From the NCBI RefSeq assembly GCF_016031635.1, contig NZ_JACEGD010000026.1, forward strand, positions 30,612-94,611: a stretch of DNA of 64,000 bases. Reading direction: 5' to 3'. The translations under genes and the position numbers were made by a program. This DNA is from Bradyrhizobium diversitatis (GTDB lineage Bacteria > Pseudomonadota > Alphaproteobacteria > Rhizobiales > Xanthobacteraceae). Numbering within the stretch: the first letter of the stretch is position 1; every line of letters starts with the position of its first letter. Positions 30,412 to 38,954 of this stretch are shown piece by piece. The notes under the pieces are model-generated. The model did no database searches, had not been told where the DNA came from, and worked only from the letters and a program-made list of their open reading frames with translations.

Positions 30412-31494
30412 ATGACTTTTAGCCTGCCGGACTTTCGCCGCAAATGGTCTTGTCGCGGCTATATGTCCGTCGGCGCGGCAATGGTTACCGCCGCGCTGGG
30501 GTTGCTGCTCGTGCCTGTCGAGAGGGCAGAGGCGCGGAAATATCCTGCGCCACTCGATATCTTCGGCCTTGGTACACCACGGCCGCGCGCGGCCGTTCGT
30601 ACCACGAAGATTCCCCTGCCAAAACCGCGGCCAGAAGAGGCCCCCAAAGCGACGGACCAGGCTCCGTCCGAAGCAGAGACAAGGCCATCTCCCGACAAGG
30701 CGGGCGCGGACAAGCCCGCCGAGGCCGCGCCGCCACCCCAGAAGCTGGCCTCAGACTGCCGCGTCGCGCTGACGGAGGACATTGCGATCGCGCCCTCGAT
30801 CCCGGACATCCGCGGCCCCGGCGCCTGCGGCGGCGAGGATCTGGTGCGGCTGGAAGCGGTCGTGCTGCCGGACAAGCGCAAGGTGACGGTCAAGCCGGCG
30901 GCCATCCTTCGCTGCACCATGGCGTCCGCGATCGCCGATTGGCTGCGCAAGGACATGGTGCCGCTGGCCACCAGCCTCGGCTCGCCCATCAGCGACCTCG
31001 ACAATTTCGATTCCTTCGAGTGCCGCGGTCGCAACCGCGTCGCTGGCGCGCTGCTGTCCGAGCATGGAAAGGCCAATGCCATCGACATCCGCGCCATCAA
31101 GCTCGCCAATGGGCAGTCGATCGGCCTCACGGACCGCACCCTGTCGCGCGACGTTCGCGAGCGCGTGCTGCACTCGGTCTGCGCGCGCTTTTCCACCGTG
31201 CTCGGTCCTGGCTCGGACTGGTACCATGAGGACCACATCCATCTCGATCTGGCGCAGCGCCGCAACGGCTACCGCATCTGCCAGTGGAACGTCTGGGATC
31301 CTCTGCCGCAGGTCGCCCCGCTCCTGCCGGTGGAACGCCCCGAGGAGGCGCCGCCGCGCGAGGTCGCGGCCAAGCCTGAGGCGAAGGAAGGTGCTGACGA
31401 CGAGCCGGCGGAGAAATCGTCTTCACCTGAAGAGAAATCGCCCCCTGCCAAGAAGTCTCCATCGTCCAAGCAGGCAACAAAAAAGCGCCGGTAA
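30412..31494 (+). CDS. Extensin-like C-terminal domain protein (putative LAS-type peptidase)
   Basis: 360 residues: N-terminal signal/membrane helix (VGAAMVTAALGLLLVPVERA), a long Pro/Ala/Lys-rich linker, and an extensin-like_C domain (~115-300) with CGGEDLVRLEAV, SECRG-like FECRGRNRVAGALLSEHG, NAIDIRAIKLANGQS and WYHEDHIHLDLAQRR. A Lys/Ser/Pro-rich tail follows. The D-x-R and HEDHIHLD motifs match the metal site of LAS (D-Ala-D-Ala) peptidases, so a periplasmic cell-wall role is likely. The start may instead be the ATG at 30463. Its stop codon lies inside the terminator at 31481. Confidence 0.82.
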   Translation: MTFSLPDFRRKWSCRGYMSVGAAMVTAALGLLLVPVERAEARKYPAPLDIFGLGTPRPRAAVRTTKIPLPKPRPEEAPKATDQAPSEAETRPSPDKAGADKPAEAAPPPQKLASDCRVALTEDIAIAPSIPDIRGPGACGGEDLVRLEAVVLPDKRKVTVKPAAILRCTMASAIADWLRKDMVPLATSLGSPISDLDNFDSFECRGRNRVAGALLSEHGKANAIDIRAIKLANGQSIGLTDRTLSRDVRERVLHSVCARFSTVLGPGSDWYHEDHIHLDLAQRRNGYRICQWNVWDPLPQVAPLLPVERPEEAPPREVAAKPEAKEGADDEPAEKSSSPEEKSPPAKKSPSSKQATKKRR

Positions 31495-31509
31495 AACCGG
31501 CGCCTTTTG
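31481..31509. terminator. Bidirectional terminator overlapping a stop codon
   Basis: GCGCCGG (31485-31491) pairs with CCGGCGC (31497-31503), flanked by A-run and T-run (AAAA on the left, TTTT at 31505). The TAA of the extensin-like gene is in the loop. It serves the converging L,D-transpeptidase gene from the other side. Confidence 0.8.
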
Positions 31510-31530
31510 TTGTCCAGAGATCGTTGGCGA

Positions 31531-32217
31531 TCAGTAGCTGGCCGCCTGGCCGGTTTGGCTGTTGCCGAGCGCCAGTCGCGAATTGTACGGCGAGTCGCCG
31601 TGCTTGGGCTCGAGCACCACGACCAGGGTCCCAACCTTGACGCGATCATAGAGATCGATCGCGTCCTCGTTGGTCAGGCGGATGCAGCCTGACGAGATCG
31701 AGGCGCCGATATATTCCGGCTGGTTGGTGCCGTGGATCCGGAACAGCGTGTCCTTGCCGCCCGAATAGAGGTACAGCGCGCGGGAGCCCATCGGGTTGTC
31801 CGGGCCGGGGGCAACATAGGTCGGCACGCCCAGACGCGAAATTTCGCCGGGGGTGGGGTGCCAGGCCGGCCACTCGGTCTTGCTGCCCACCTTGGCGATG
31901 CCCGACCAGGCCATGGCTTCTTCGCCAACGGTGATGCCGTAGCGGATCGCCTTGCCGCCCTCCAGCACGTAATAGAGGTAATGGTTGTCGGAATCGACCA
32001 CGATCGAGCCCGGCGATTCCTTGCGGTGGTATTCGACGATGGCGCGGCGGAACGGCTCAGCGACCGGGGTGTTCTCGTATTTGACCTTGGCGAGCAGTTC
32101 CTTGTCCTTCGGCTTGAAGGACTTGGTGTCGGTCGCCTCATAATGAGTGGCCTGCATGCAGCCCGACAGCATCAGGCCGGCGGCAAAAATCCCCAACATA
32201 ACTTTCAGCGACGACAT
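31531..32217 (-). CDS. L,D-transpeptidase lipoprotein (YkuD domain)
   Basis: 228 residues. N-terminal lipoprotein signal ending LMLSGC. The YkuD domain (~75-215) contains VDSDNHYLYYVLEGGKAIRY, TPGEISRLGVP, GSRALYLYSGG, the catalytic HGTN and SSGCIRLTNEDAIDLYDRV with its nucleophile Cys. It cross-links peptidoglycan 3-3 or attaches proteins to it in the periplasm. It converges with the extensin-like wall protein. Start at 32217 gives the lipoprotein signal; the longer frame does not. Confidence 0.93.
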   Translation of the reverse strand: MSSLKVMLGIFAAGLMLSGCMQATHYEATDTKSFKPKDKELLAKVKYENTPVAEPFRRAIVEYHRKESPGSIVVDSDNHYLYYVLEGGKAIRYGITVGEEAMAWSGIAKVGSKTEWPAWHPTPGEISRLGVPTYVAPGPDNPMGSRALYLYSGGKDTLFRIHGTNQPEYIGASISSGCIRLTNEDAIDLYDRVKVGTLVVVLEPKHGDSPYNSRLALGNSQTGQAASY

Positions 32218-32548
32218 GGTTTGGTTCCAATCAAAACAATACCGCACGGACGGCTTGAGCTTGGCGCCCGAGTTCCTCGACTCCGTTAAGCCCATTATCG
32301 TTGAAATCTGCCACAATTCCAGCTCTGAAGGTCTTTTCCCGCGCTACGAGAGCCCGGCTGTGGCTTTTCTGCCGCAAATTTTGCGCTGCTATGCGGGTTT
32401 TTCGGCAGGAGGCGCCGAACTGTCGATTCCGTGCCACAGTTGAGCCTCGGATCGCCACAGGTCCAAACGCTCCGTTAATGTTGTTGTCATCGTGAACCTG
32501 CCAGAATCGCGCTAAGGGCTGGCTGTCGCAGGATCTCTGGAGCTTTTC

Positions 32549-33526
32549 ATGTTTTCGGTGTTTGTTCCCTCCGAGTCCGCCCTCAAGAAGGCTGTCATCG
32601 AGGATCTTGCGGCCGTGCCGGAGAACGCTGTCTGGATCGACCTCGTCAATCCGAGCGCGGCCGAGGACAAGGCGGTGGAGCGGCTCGCGGGCATCGCCAT
32701 CCCGACCCGGGAAGACATGCAGGAGATCGAGATCTCCAGCCGCCTCTATATGGAGAACGGCGCGCGCTACATGACTGCGACGCTGATGTGCCACTCCGAT
32801 ACCGACATGCCCCGGACCACGGCGGTGACCTTCATCCTCGGCGACCATCGCCTGGTGACGGTGCGATATGACCAGCCGAAGCCGTTCGCGCTGGTCGAGG
32901 CCAAGCTCGCCCGCTCCTGCACGCCTTCCGTCACGGGCGAGATGGTGCTGATGGAACTGCTGGATGCGGTGATCGACCGCTGCGCCGATATTCTGGAGCG
33001 TTGCGGCGCCGAGATCGATCAGGTCAGCCACGACATCTTCGAGCCCGAGAGCGAGCGCCATGGGCAGGCAAAGAGATACTCCCAGATCTTGATCTCGATC
33101 GGCCGCAAGGGTGATTTGACCTCGAAGGTTCGCGAGAGTCTGGTGTCGATCGGTCGCGTCGTCACGTTCCTGTCCGCGGTGGTCGAGGGCGTGAAATGGT
33201 CGAAGGACATGCGCGAGCAGCTCAAGACCATGCAGCGCGACGTCGCTTCGTTGACCGACCACGCCTCCTATCTCTCCAACAAGATCACCTTCGTGCTCGA
33301 CGCCATGCTCGGCGTCGTCAATCTCGAGCAGAACAACATCATCAAGCTGTTCTCGGTGATGGCCGTCGTCCTGATGCCGCCGACGCTGATCGCCTCGGTC
33401 TACGGCATGAACTTCAAGGTGATGCCGGAACTCGAATGGGTGCACGGCTATCCGATGGCGCTGGTGATGATGCTGGCCGCCGCGGTCGTCCCGTACTGGA
33501 TCTTCAAATGGAAGAAGTGGCTGTAG
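32549..33526 (+). CDS. corA: CorA-family magnesium/divalent cation transporter
   Basis: 325 residues: large N-terminal cytosolic domain with WIDLVNPSAAEDKAVERLA and ILGDHRLVTVRYDQPKPFA, long coiled helices, then two C-terminal membrane helices (LFSVMAVVLMPPTLIASVYG and GYPMALVMMLAAAVVPYWIF). The CorA pore signature YGMNF sits at the end of the first. Uptake of Mg2+ (or Co2+/Ni2+). No magnesium riboswitch was seen upstream. Single gene. Confidence 0.93.
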   Translation: MFSVFVPSESALKKAVIEDLAAVPENAVWIDLVNPSAAEDKAVERLAGIAIPTREDMQEIEISSRLYMENGARYMTATLMCHSDTDMPRTTAVTFILGDHRLVTVRYDQPKPFALVEAKLARSCTPSVTGEMVLMELLDAVIDRCADILERCGAEIDQVSHDIFEPESERHGQAKRYSQILISIGRKGDLTSKVRESLVSIGRVVTFLSAVVEGVKWSKDMREQLKTMQRDVASLTDHASYLSNKITFVLDAMLGVVNLEQNNIIKLFSVMAVVLMPPTLIASVYGMNFKVMPELEWVHGYPMALVMMLAAAVVPYWIFKWKKWL

Positions 33527-33731
33527 GAGTCGCGCTCGAGCGAAGATACCTACCGAGACCTTACGCCGCTCGCGGAGACACAATAGAACGTGTCGCAGAA
33601 TAGATCGGGATTGAGGCGGTGCCGTGATGTCCGCGCCGTGCCGCAATTCCTCCGGTAAAATTTGAGCGGTGGGCTGAACGTTTGCGCGAAACTTGTCTGC
33701 GATAAGCAGTGCGTAGCCGCGAGGAACAGCC

Positions 33732-33950
33732 ATGGTTGAGAAACACATAACGACGCCCCGCAACGTCATCGATCTGGCGAACTATCGCCAGGCGATGACG
33801 AGCGGCAAGGCGCCGTCGATGTCGGCACGCATGTGCCGGCACTGTGGTGCTCCGCTGCTCGATGGTGAGAACGACGACGACTGCTCGACTGCATTCAGCA
33901 CGGCCGCTCCGCGGCCGCGCGAGAGGTCGCGTCGGATTCGACTCGATTGA
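33732..33950 (+). CDS. Small protein with a Cys/His zinc-knuckle-like motif
   Basis: 72 residues starting MVEKHITTPRNVIDLANYRQ after GAGGAAC. It contains MCRHCGAPLLDGENDDDCSTA: C-x2-C followed 13 residues later by a third Cys, with a preceding HCG His, which may bind zinc. The C-terminus is Arg-rich. I recognise no named family; similar short proteins occur in Bradyrhizobium. Confidence 0.6.
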   Translation: MVEKHITTPRNVIDLANYRQAMTSGKAPSMSARMCRHCGAPLLDGENDDDCSTAFSTAAPRPRERSRRIRLD

Positions 33951-33965
33951 GGAACGGAAGGTAAG

Positions 33966-34003
33966 GGCGATCCAGGCCTTGCGGCGGCGTTGTCTGGATC
34001 GCC
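33966..34003. terminator. Hairpin between convergent genes, probable terminator
   Basis: A 10-bp perfect stem GGCGATCCAG/CTGGATCGCC (33966-33975 with 33994-34003) and an 18-base loop, followed by TTGCTT. It lies between the small Cys protein and the converging methyltransferase gene. Confidence 0.5.
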
Positions 34004-34035
34004 TTGCTTCCACTCTTCGGCAAATCTGCTAGGGC

Positions 34036-34707
34036 TTAACTATCTGCGCCGTCGAGACGATGGTCTCTTCGATCGCATAGTCGCGGCCGCTTCGCCAAAT
34101 CGTGCAGGCCGACCAGATGGCTGGTCTCGACGGTGACAAGCTCGGCGAACTGCAACGGGCTGCCGTGGAAGAACGCGGAAAGGTCGCGATGTGTCCGCGT
34201 GCCCCGTCCTGCCTCCTCCCAGAGCTGCGAAGGCGACCAGCGACGGCGAATTTCGTTGTAACCATCGAGCCATGGGTTACGGCCGTCGGTAGCCGAGAAC
34301 GAAGCGCAGATCGCGATCGCGCCCCCGTGTGCAACCAGCTGGCCGAGTTGGGCAACCGTCGCATTGCGATCCATCCAATGCAACGCACGGCCGATCGTGA
34401 CGATGTCGAAAGTGCCGATATCGGGTGGAAGCGTCTCTGCCTTGCCTTCAATCAGCGTGACATGTCGACCCGCGCCCGAAGCGGCAAGCCGCGCGGCGTC
34501 GAGCATCGCAGGCTCCGGATCGACTCCGACGACACGGCCGACATAGGGGCCGAAGCCGAGCGCCAGCAGCCCGGGTCCGGTACCGAGATCGATCAGGCTG
34601 CTCTGGTTGGTGAGACCGAGTTTTTGCGCGACGCAGCGGAAGAATTCGCGCGGATACGGCGGCCGCAAATGCTCGTAGAGTGAGGCGGTGCTTGCGAACC
34701 GGCCCAT
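34036..34707 (-). CDS. Class I SAM-dependent methyltransferase, probably C-terminally altered
   Basis: 223 residues. SAM-binding motif I is LIDLGTGPGLLALGFGPYVG, acidic loop VGVDPEPAMLDAAR, and motif IV-like FDIVTIGRALHWMDR as in Methyltransf_11/25 proteins of the TAM type. The last ~30 residues become Arg/Asp-rich (RPRLCDRRDHRLDGADS) and unlike the family, while the overlapping frame there reads YAIEETIVSTAQIVKP, which looks more protein-like. A one-base indel near 34090 is plausible. Small-molecule methylation presumed. Downstream in the same direction from the SDR gene (15 bases). Confidence 0.75.
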   Translation of the reverse strand: MGRFASTASLYEHLRPPYPREFFRCVAQKLGLTNQSSLIDLGTGPGLLALGFGPYVGRVVGVDPEPAMLDAARLAASGAGRHVTLIEGKAETLPPDIGTFDIVTIGRALHWMDRNATVAQLGQLVAHGGAIAICASFSATDGRNPWLDGYNEIRRRWSPSQLWEEAGRGTRTHRDLSAFFHGSPLQFAELVTVETSHLVGLHDLAKRPRLCDRRDHRLDGADS

Positions 34708-34722
34708 GCTTTCGTGCCCTGC

Positions 34723-35481
34723 CTACACGTGCTGGCCGCCGTTGATGTGAATCTCGGCGCCGTTGACGTAGGAGCTGGTATCGGTGCACAGCACGTAGAT
34801 GATCTTGGCCACTTCGTCGGGCGTGCCGAGGCGGTGCATCGGGATCTGCTGTTCGACGATCTTCTCGGTGCCCGGCGACAGGATCGAGGTGTCGATCTCG
34901 CCCGGGGCGATCGCGTTGACGCGGACGCCGATACGGCCGAAATCGGACGCCATCTCGCGCGTCAGCGAGGCGAGCGCGGCCTTCGAGGTGGCGTAGGCGG
35001 CGCCCGCGAACGGGTGCACGCGCGAGCCCGCGATCGAAGTGACGTTGACGACCGAGCCCTTGGCCGCCTTCAATTCCTCGATCAGCCCGCGTGCCATCAT
35101 GATCGGCGCGAAGAAGTTGACATGGAAGACATGCGTCCAGGTGTCGAGGTCAGTGTCGACCGAGCCGAGCCGGGAGCCGCCCGGGCCCTTCGGCGAGATC
35201 GCGGCGTTGTTGACCAGCGCATGCAGCATGCCGCCCTCCAGCCGGTTGCGGATCTCGGAGATCGCGCGCGCCGTATCCTGGGGATCGCCAAGGTCGACCT
35301 GGATGTGGTCCTCGGGCCCTGCGTCCCACGGGCAGTCCTCCGGGAAAGGATGCCGCGAGCAAGTGATGACGCGCCATCCCGCCGAGGAAAAGCGGATCAC
35401 CGTGGCGTGGCCGATGCCGCGGCTTGCTCCGGTCAGGAGCAGCGTGCGGCGCGGCGTATTGGACGAATGCGGCATGGACAT
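34723..35481 (-). CDS. Short-chain dehydrogenase/reductase
   Basis: 252 residues: NAD(P) motif TGASRGIGHAT, acidic strand end VDLGDPQD, NNAAISPKG, catalytic Ser in NVTSIAGSRVHPFAG, and Y-x3-K in AAYATSKAAL, with INGGQHV at the C-terminus. Classical oxidoreductase of unknown substrate. Starts at 35481 or 35475. Same strand as the pdxH gene 45 bases upstream and the methyltransferase gene downstream, so a three-gene transcript is possible. Confidence 0.88.
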   Translation of the reverse strand: MSMPHSSNTPRRTLLLTGASRGIGHATVIRFSSAGWRVITCSRHPFPEDCPWDAGPEDHIQVDLGDPQDTARAISEIRNRLEGGMLHALVNNAAISPKGPGGSRLGSVDTDLDTWTHVFHVNFFAPIMMARGLIEELKAAKGSVVNVTSIAGSRVHPFAGAAYATSKAALASLTREMASDFGRIGVRVNAIAPGEIDTSILSPGTEKIVEQQIPMHRLGTPDEVAKIIYVLCTDTSSYVNGAEIHINGGQHV

Positions 35482-35525
35482 CTTTCAGGTCGACCCAAAG
35501 CTCGAGACTAGGTTGAAGACAGGGA

Positions 35526-36167
35526 TCAAGGGTACATCCGCGTCTTGGACCATTTCTGGCCAGCGGCGTCGCGGCGAAATTCGATGCGGTCGTGCAGGCG
35601 GAACGGGCGGTCGTGCCAGAACTCGATACGCATCGGCGTGATGCGCCAGCCGCTCCAGCCCGGCGGCCGCGGCACTTCGCCGATGACATATCTGGCCGCA
35701 ACCTTGGCGATGGCCTGCTCGAAGGCGAAGCGGCTCTCAAGCTCTTGCGACTGCTTGCTCGCCCAGGCGCCGATCTGGGCCTGCTTGGGGCGGGTGGCGA
35801 AATAGGCGTCGGCTTCAGTGTCGGTCACCGGCGTCACGTTGCCGCGGATGCGGACCTGACGGCGCAGCGACTTCCAGTGAAACAGTAACGCTGCCTTAGG
35901 ATTTGCGGCGAGTTCGCGGCCCTTCTGGCTGGCGATGTGGCTGTAGAAGACGAAACCTTCGGTATCGAAGCCCTTCATCAGCACCATGCGGACGTCCGGC
36001 AGTCCGTCAGGGTCGACGGTTGCGAGCGCCATGGCATTCGGGTCGTTCGGCTCGCTCTTGGTCGCCTCGTTCAGCCAGACCTCAAACAGCGCAAATGGCT
36101 CGTCGGCGGCGGTGAAATCACCGGATGTTAAGGGTGTCTGGTGTTTCATCGAGGTCGTGTCGGTCAT
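35526..36167 (-). CDS. pdxH: Pyridoxamine/pyridoxine 5'-phosphate oxidase
   Basis: 213 residues, the usual length. FMN-binding split barrel with MALATVDPDGLPDVRMVLMK, FVFYSHIASQKGRELAANPK, LFHWKSLRRQVRIRG and the C-terminal PdxH signature PPGWSGWRITPMRIEFW then RPFRLHDR. Converts PNP or PMP to pyridoxal 5'-phosphate, final step of vitamin B6 synthesis and salvage. First gene of a possible operon with the SDR. Confidence 0.95.
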   Translation of the reverse strand: MTDTTSMKHQTPLTSGDFTAADEPFALFEVWLNEATKSEPNDPNAMALATVDPDGLPDVRMVLMKGFDTEGFVFYSHIASQKGRELAANPKAALLFHWKSLRRQVRIRGNVTPVTDTEADAYFATRPKQAQIGAWASKQSQELESRFAFEQAIAKVAARYVIGEVPRPPGWSGWRITPMRIEFWHDRPFRLHDRIEFRRDAAGQKWSKTRMYP

Positions 36168-36208
36168 GTCTGGAGTCCGAGTTGCGTCCCGCGGCCCAAA
36201 ATGCGTCC

Positions 36209-36688
36209 TTGTCCGCTACCGCCCTATATAGGGCATGGGATCGCGTTGGCCTATCGGCGATCCGGCCCTCCGGCCTCGCCGTGACGATGATTCTGGTCGG
36301 GCTCGGCGCCGGCGGCTGCAGCTTTTCCCGCAATGACACGAGTGCCTACGCCAAGACCGACGACAGCGATCTCACCGGCTCGATCGCGCGGTCGGCGAGA
36401 GACGCGGCGCCCACCGAGACCGATCTCGCCTTCGCGCGTAATGCCGCCTCCGACGTGCTCAGCAAGGGCGACAAGGATTCCAGCCAGCACTGGGAGAATC
36501 CGGAGACCGGGGCGCGCGGCTCTGTGACGCCGATCGCCCAGTCCTATGCCGCCGAGGACGGACGCAGATGCCGCGACTTCCTGGCGAGCTATGTCAACGG
36601 CACCACCGAAAGCTGGCTTCAGGGCGCCGGCTGCCAAAGGAGCCGTGGCCGTTGGGAGATTCATACGCTAAAGCCGTGGCGGAGCTAA
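36209..36688 (+). CDS. Outer-membrane lipoprotein, surface antigen (RT0821/Lpp0805-like)
   Basis: About 159 residues. An apparent lipobox (LVGLGAGGC) is followed by a polar region with LTGSIARSARDAAPTETDLA, a 17-kDa-antigen-like core (SQHWENPETGARGSVTPIAQ, GRRCRDFLASYVNGTTESWL) and CQRSRGRWEIHTLKPW. Anchored in the outer membrane, function unknown. Start uncertain: TTG 36209 gives a proper basic n-region, while GTG 36281 or ATG 36287 would give a signal too short. Divergent from pdxH; a perfect GCCCTATATAGGGC palindrome lies at 36221-36234. Confidence 0.75.
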   Translation: MSATALYRAWDRVGLSAIRPSGLAVTMILVGLGAGGCSFSRNDTSAYAKTDDSDLTGSIARSARDAAPTETDLAFARNAASDVLSKGDKDSSQHWENPETGARGSVTPIAQSYAAEDGRRCRDFLASYVNGTTESWLQGAGCQRSRGRWEIHTLKPWRS

Positions 36689-36794
36689 GTTCAACACGCT
36701 GCTAGTTGCAAAAATGCCACTCTCTTCCCACATGGTCCGCAGGTGGGGCGGGGAGCCCTTTGAACAATTCGATTTCTTGAAGGAGACGTGACGA

Positions 36795-37760
36795 ATGCGC
36801 GACCCCTATGAGGTCTTGGGGGTGCCGCGGAGCGCCAGCGCTGCCGCGATCAAGAGCGCCTATCGCAAGCTGGCCAAGAAGCATCATCCGGACAGCAACA
36901 AGGGTGATCCGAAGGCTGCCGAGCGCTTCGCTGAGATCAACTCGGCCAACGAGATCCTCGGCGACGAGGACAAGCGCAAGCAGTTTGACCGCGGCGAGAT
37001 TGATGCCGAGGGCAAGCCACGCTTCCAGGGTTTTCCTGGCGGCGGGGGGCCGCGCGGCCGCGCGGGTCCCGGCGGGTTCGAGAGCTATACGTTCCGGAGC
37101 GGCGGGGCGGGGGGCGGCGCGGGCGGCGGCGCGTTCGAGGATATCCTCAACAGCATGTTCGGCGGCGGGGTGCGCGGCGCCCGGCCTGGGGCCGGTGGCG
37201 GCGCCCAGTTCGAATTCGATACCGGCGGCATCGGGCTCGATCTTGATGTCAATGTCGCCATGTCCGTCTCGCTGGAAGAGTCGGCCAAGGGTGGCGAGAA
37301 GCGCGTCCGGCTGCCGACGGGCAAGGAGCTCAACGTCAAGATTCCGGCCGGCGTCACCGAGGGCCAGCAGATTCGGCTCCGGGGGCAGGGCGAGAGCGCG
37401 CAGGGCCATCCGCCCGGCGATCTCCTGATCACCATCAACATCGCGCCGCACCCGTTCTTCAAGGTCGAGGGCGCCGACCTCAGGATCGACCTGCCGGTGA
37501 CGTTGTATGAGGCGGTGCTTGGCGGCAAGGTCCGTGTGCCCACCCTCGGCAATGCCGTGGAGCTTTCGGTCCCGAAGAACACCTCCAGCGGCCGGACCTT
37601 CCGCCTCAAGGGCAAGGGCTTGCCGAAAGCTGGTGGAACCGGGGATCTCTTCGTGACCATCAGGATTATGCTACCGGACGGGAACGACGCCGAGCTCGAA
37701 GCATTGATGGAGAAGTGGCGGGACCACCACCCCTACAATCCGCGTAGCGGGCTCGGCTAG
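36795..37760 (+). CDS. DnaJ-type co-chaperone (CbpA-like)
   Basis: 321 residues: J domain (1-65) with the HPD motif in AKKHHPDSNKGDP, a Gly/Phe-rich linker (~75-135), no zinc-finger Cys repeats, then two C-terminal beta domains (LPTGKELNVKIPAGVTEGQQ; APHPFFKVEGADLRIDLPVT; TFRLKGKGLPKAGGTGDLF). This is a class II J protein like CbpA, presenting clients to DnaK. No ROSE-type thermosensor was recognised upstream. Confidence 0.92.
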   Translation: MRDPYEVLGVPRSASAAAIKSAYRKLAKKHHPDSNKGDPKAAERFAEINSANEILGDEDKRKQFDRGEIDAEGKPRFQGFPGGGGPRGRAGPGGFESYTFRSGGAGGGAGGGAFEDILNSMFGGGVRGARPGAGGGAQFEFDTGGIGLDLDVNVAMSVSLEESAKGGEKRVRLPTGKELNVKIPAGVTEGQQIRLRGQGESAQGHPPGDLLITINIAPHPFFKVEGADLRIDLPVTLYEAVLGGKVRVPTLGNAVELSVPKNTSSGRTFRLKGKGLPKAGGTGDLFVTIRIMLPDGNDAELEALMEKWRDHHPYNPRSGLG

Positions 37761-38078
37761 GGCGCTATCCGAGGCCACCTCGACGATCGGAGCATTCTCT
37801 TCCCGAAAGGATGATGCTCAACTTGGGTCTGAAGCGCAGCGCGCTTCGGCGCTGACTTCAAGACATGTCGGCTGTCCGGCGGGCAGCCGAGAATAAGGTG
37901 CGGCCTCGAGAGGGGGACCAGCGCGGTACCAAAAGCCCCAATCGAGGCCGCCCGCGTCGATCGGCGGATCGAACGCTGCTCATTTTCGCGTGAGCATCCG
38001 GTGCGATAATGAGACGCGCCGATGTCTTGATTCCAAATTTTCAATGTCGGAATCTGGGCATCGCGCTTATGCGCTTGC
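37761..38078. other. Gene-free stretch between DnaJ-like and anti-sigma genes
   Basis: 318 bases with no convincing coding frame; the minus frame 37757-38044 starts and ends with unlikely composition. One imperfect inverted repeat (GTCTGAAGCGC near 37828 with GCGCTGACTTC near 37850) may form a terminator. Nothing else seen. Confidence 0.4.
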
Positions 38079-38849
38079 TCAGGTGCCGTGTTTCTCCGCT
38101 TGGTCGTACACGGCCTGCGCCACCTTGTTCAGCCGCTCGCGATCGCCGCCGCCGCTGACGACGTAGCCGACGCCGCGTTCGGCCCAGAACAGCGCTCCGT
38201 CCTTGTCCGTCCTGGCGTAGCGCATCTGCGTCGCACCATTGTCGGTCTTGGTGGCGTAGATCGTGTACCGCTCACCCGAAGCGCCCTCATACATCAGGAA
38301 CGACGCCGGACCGTTCGGCCCGGGCAGAAGCCGGCCGCCGACGAGCTTCAGACCGCTCGCCTCCAGGTTCGGAGCGAACACCGTCCAGCCGCAGCGCCGG
38401 GTCAGCCAGGCCTGCAGATGGTCACGCTCGTTGCCGCCGACTTCGACGGGATGGCGGACCTCGACGACGTAGAGGCGGTGGGCATCGAGCGCGTCTGCCG
38501 TAAGGCTCTGAAACGTGGAGGGCGCGTTGGCGGCGCCATGTGCCACCCAGCCGGCCGTGCCGCCGGCAACGAAAGCAGCCAGCACGGCTGCGGCGGCGCC
38601 GTAGAACCATTGCCGCGGGCGGCGCTCCAGCCGCTCCAGCTCCAGCCGCGCCGGCACGGGCTCCTGCGCGACGGAATCGTAGCGGGCGTGCAGCATCTCG
38701 GCCATGCTCCGCCAGGATTGGACCCGCTCGGCCTCGTCAGGGTGGGCGGCGAGCCAGGCCTCGACATCGGCGCGACGTTCTGCCGGCAGCTCGCCGTCGA
38801 CATAGGCGTGCAGCTCGTCTTCGGTCACTGGGATATTGCGGTCGTTCAT
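38079..38849 (-). CDS. Anti-sigma factor (membrane, zinc-less ASD type)
   Basis: 256 residues: an N-terminal anti-sigma domain with ITEDELHAYVDGEL-like sequence (VTEDELHAYVDGELPAERRA), one membrane helix (~85-107: FYGAAAAVLAAFVAGGTAGW), and a periplasmic domain with LYVVEVRHPVEVGGNERDHL, LVGGRLLPGPNGPASFLMYE and YVVSGGGDRERLNKVAQAVY. It would sequester the ECF sigma factor encoded 105 bases upstream until an envelope signal releases it. Confidence 0.88.
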   Translation of the reverse strand: MNDRNIPVTEDELHAYVDGELPAERRADVEAWLAAHPDEAERVQSWRSMAEMLHARYDSVAQEPVPARLELERLERRPRQWFYGAAAAVLAAFVAGGTAGWVAHGAANAPSTFQSLTADALDAHRLYVVEVRHPVEVGGNERDHLQAWLTRRCGWTVFAPNLEASGLKLVGGRLLPGPNGPASFLMYEGASGERYTIYATKTDNGATQMRYARTDKDGALFWAERGVGYVVSGGGDRERLNKVAQAVYDQAEKHGT

Positions 38850-38954
38850 ATCGGTCGTCTCTGGCTCTGCGGCCCAAAAAATCGTTCGTGGCTCAACTTC
38901 GCTCGCGTCCTCGGCTGGCTGCGGGCGGACGATGTGCGATGCATCACGCTGTCC

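Noticed and set aside
37757..38044. Minus-strand 95-codon frame after the DnaJ-like gene
   Set aside because: No ribosome site, Arg/Ser-rich and without motifs; overlaps the DnaJ stop.
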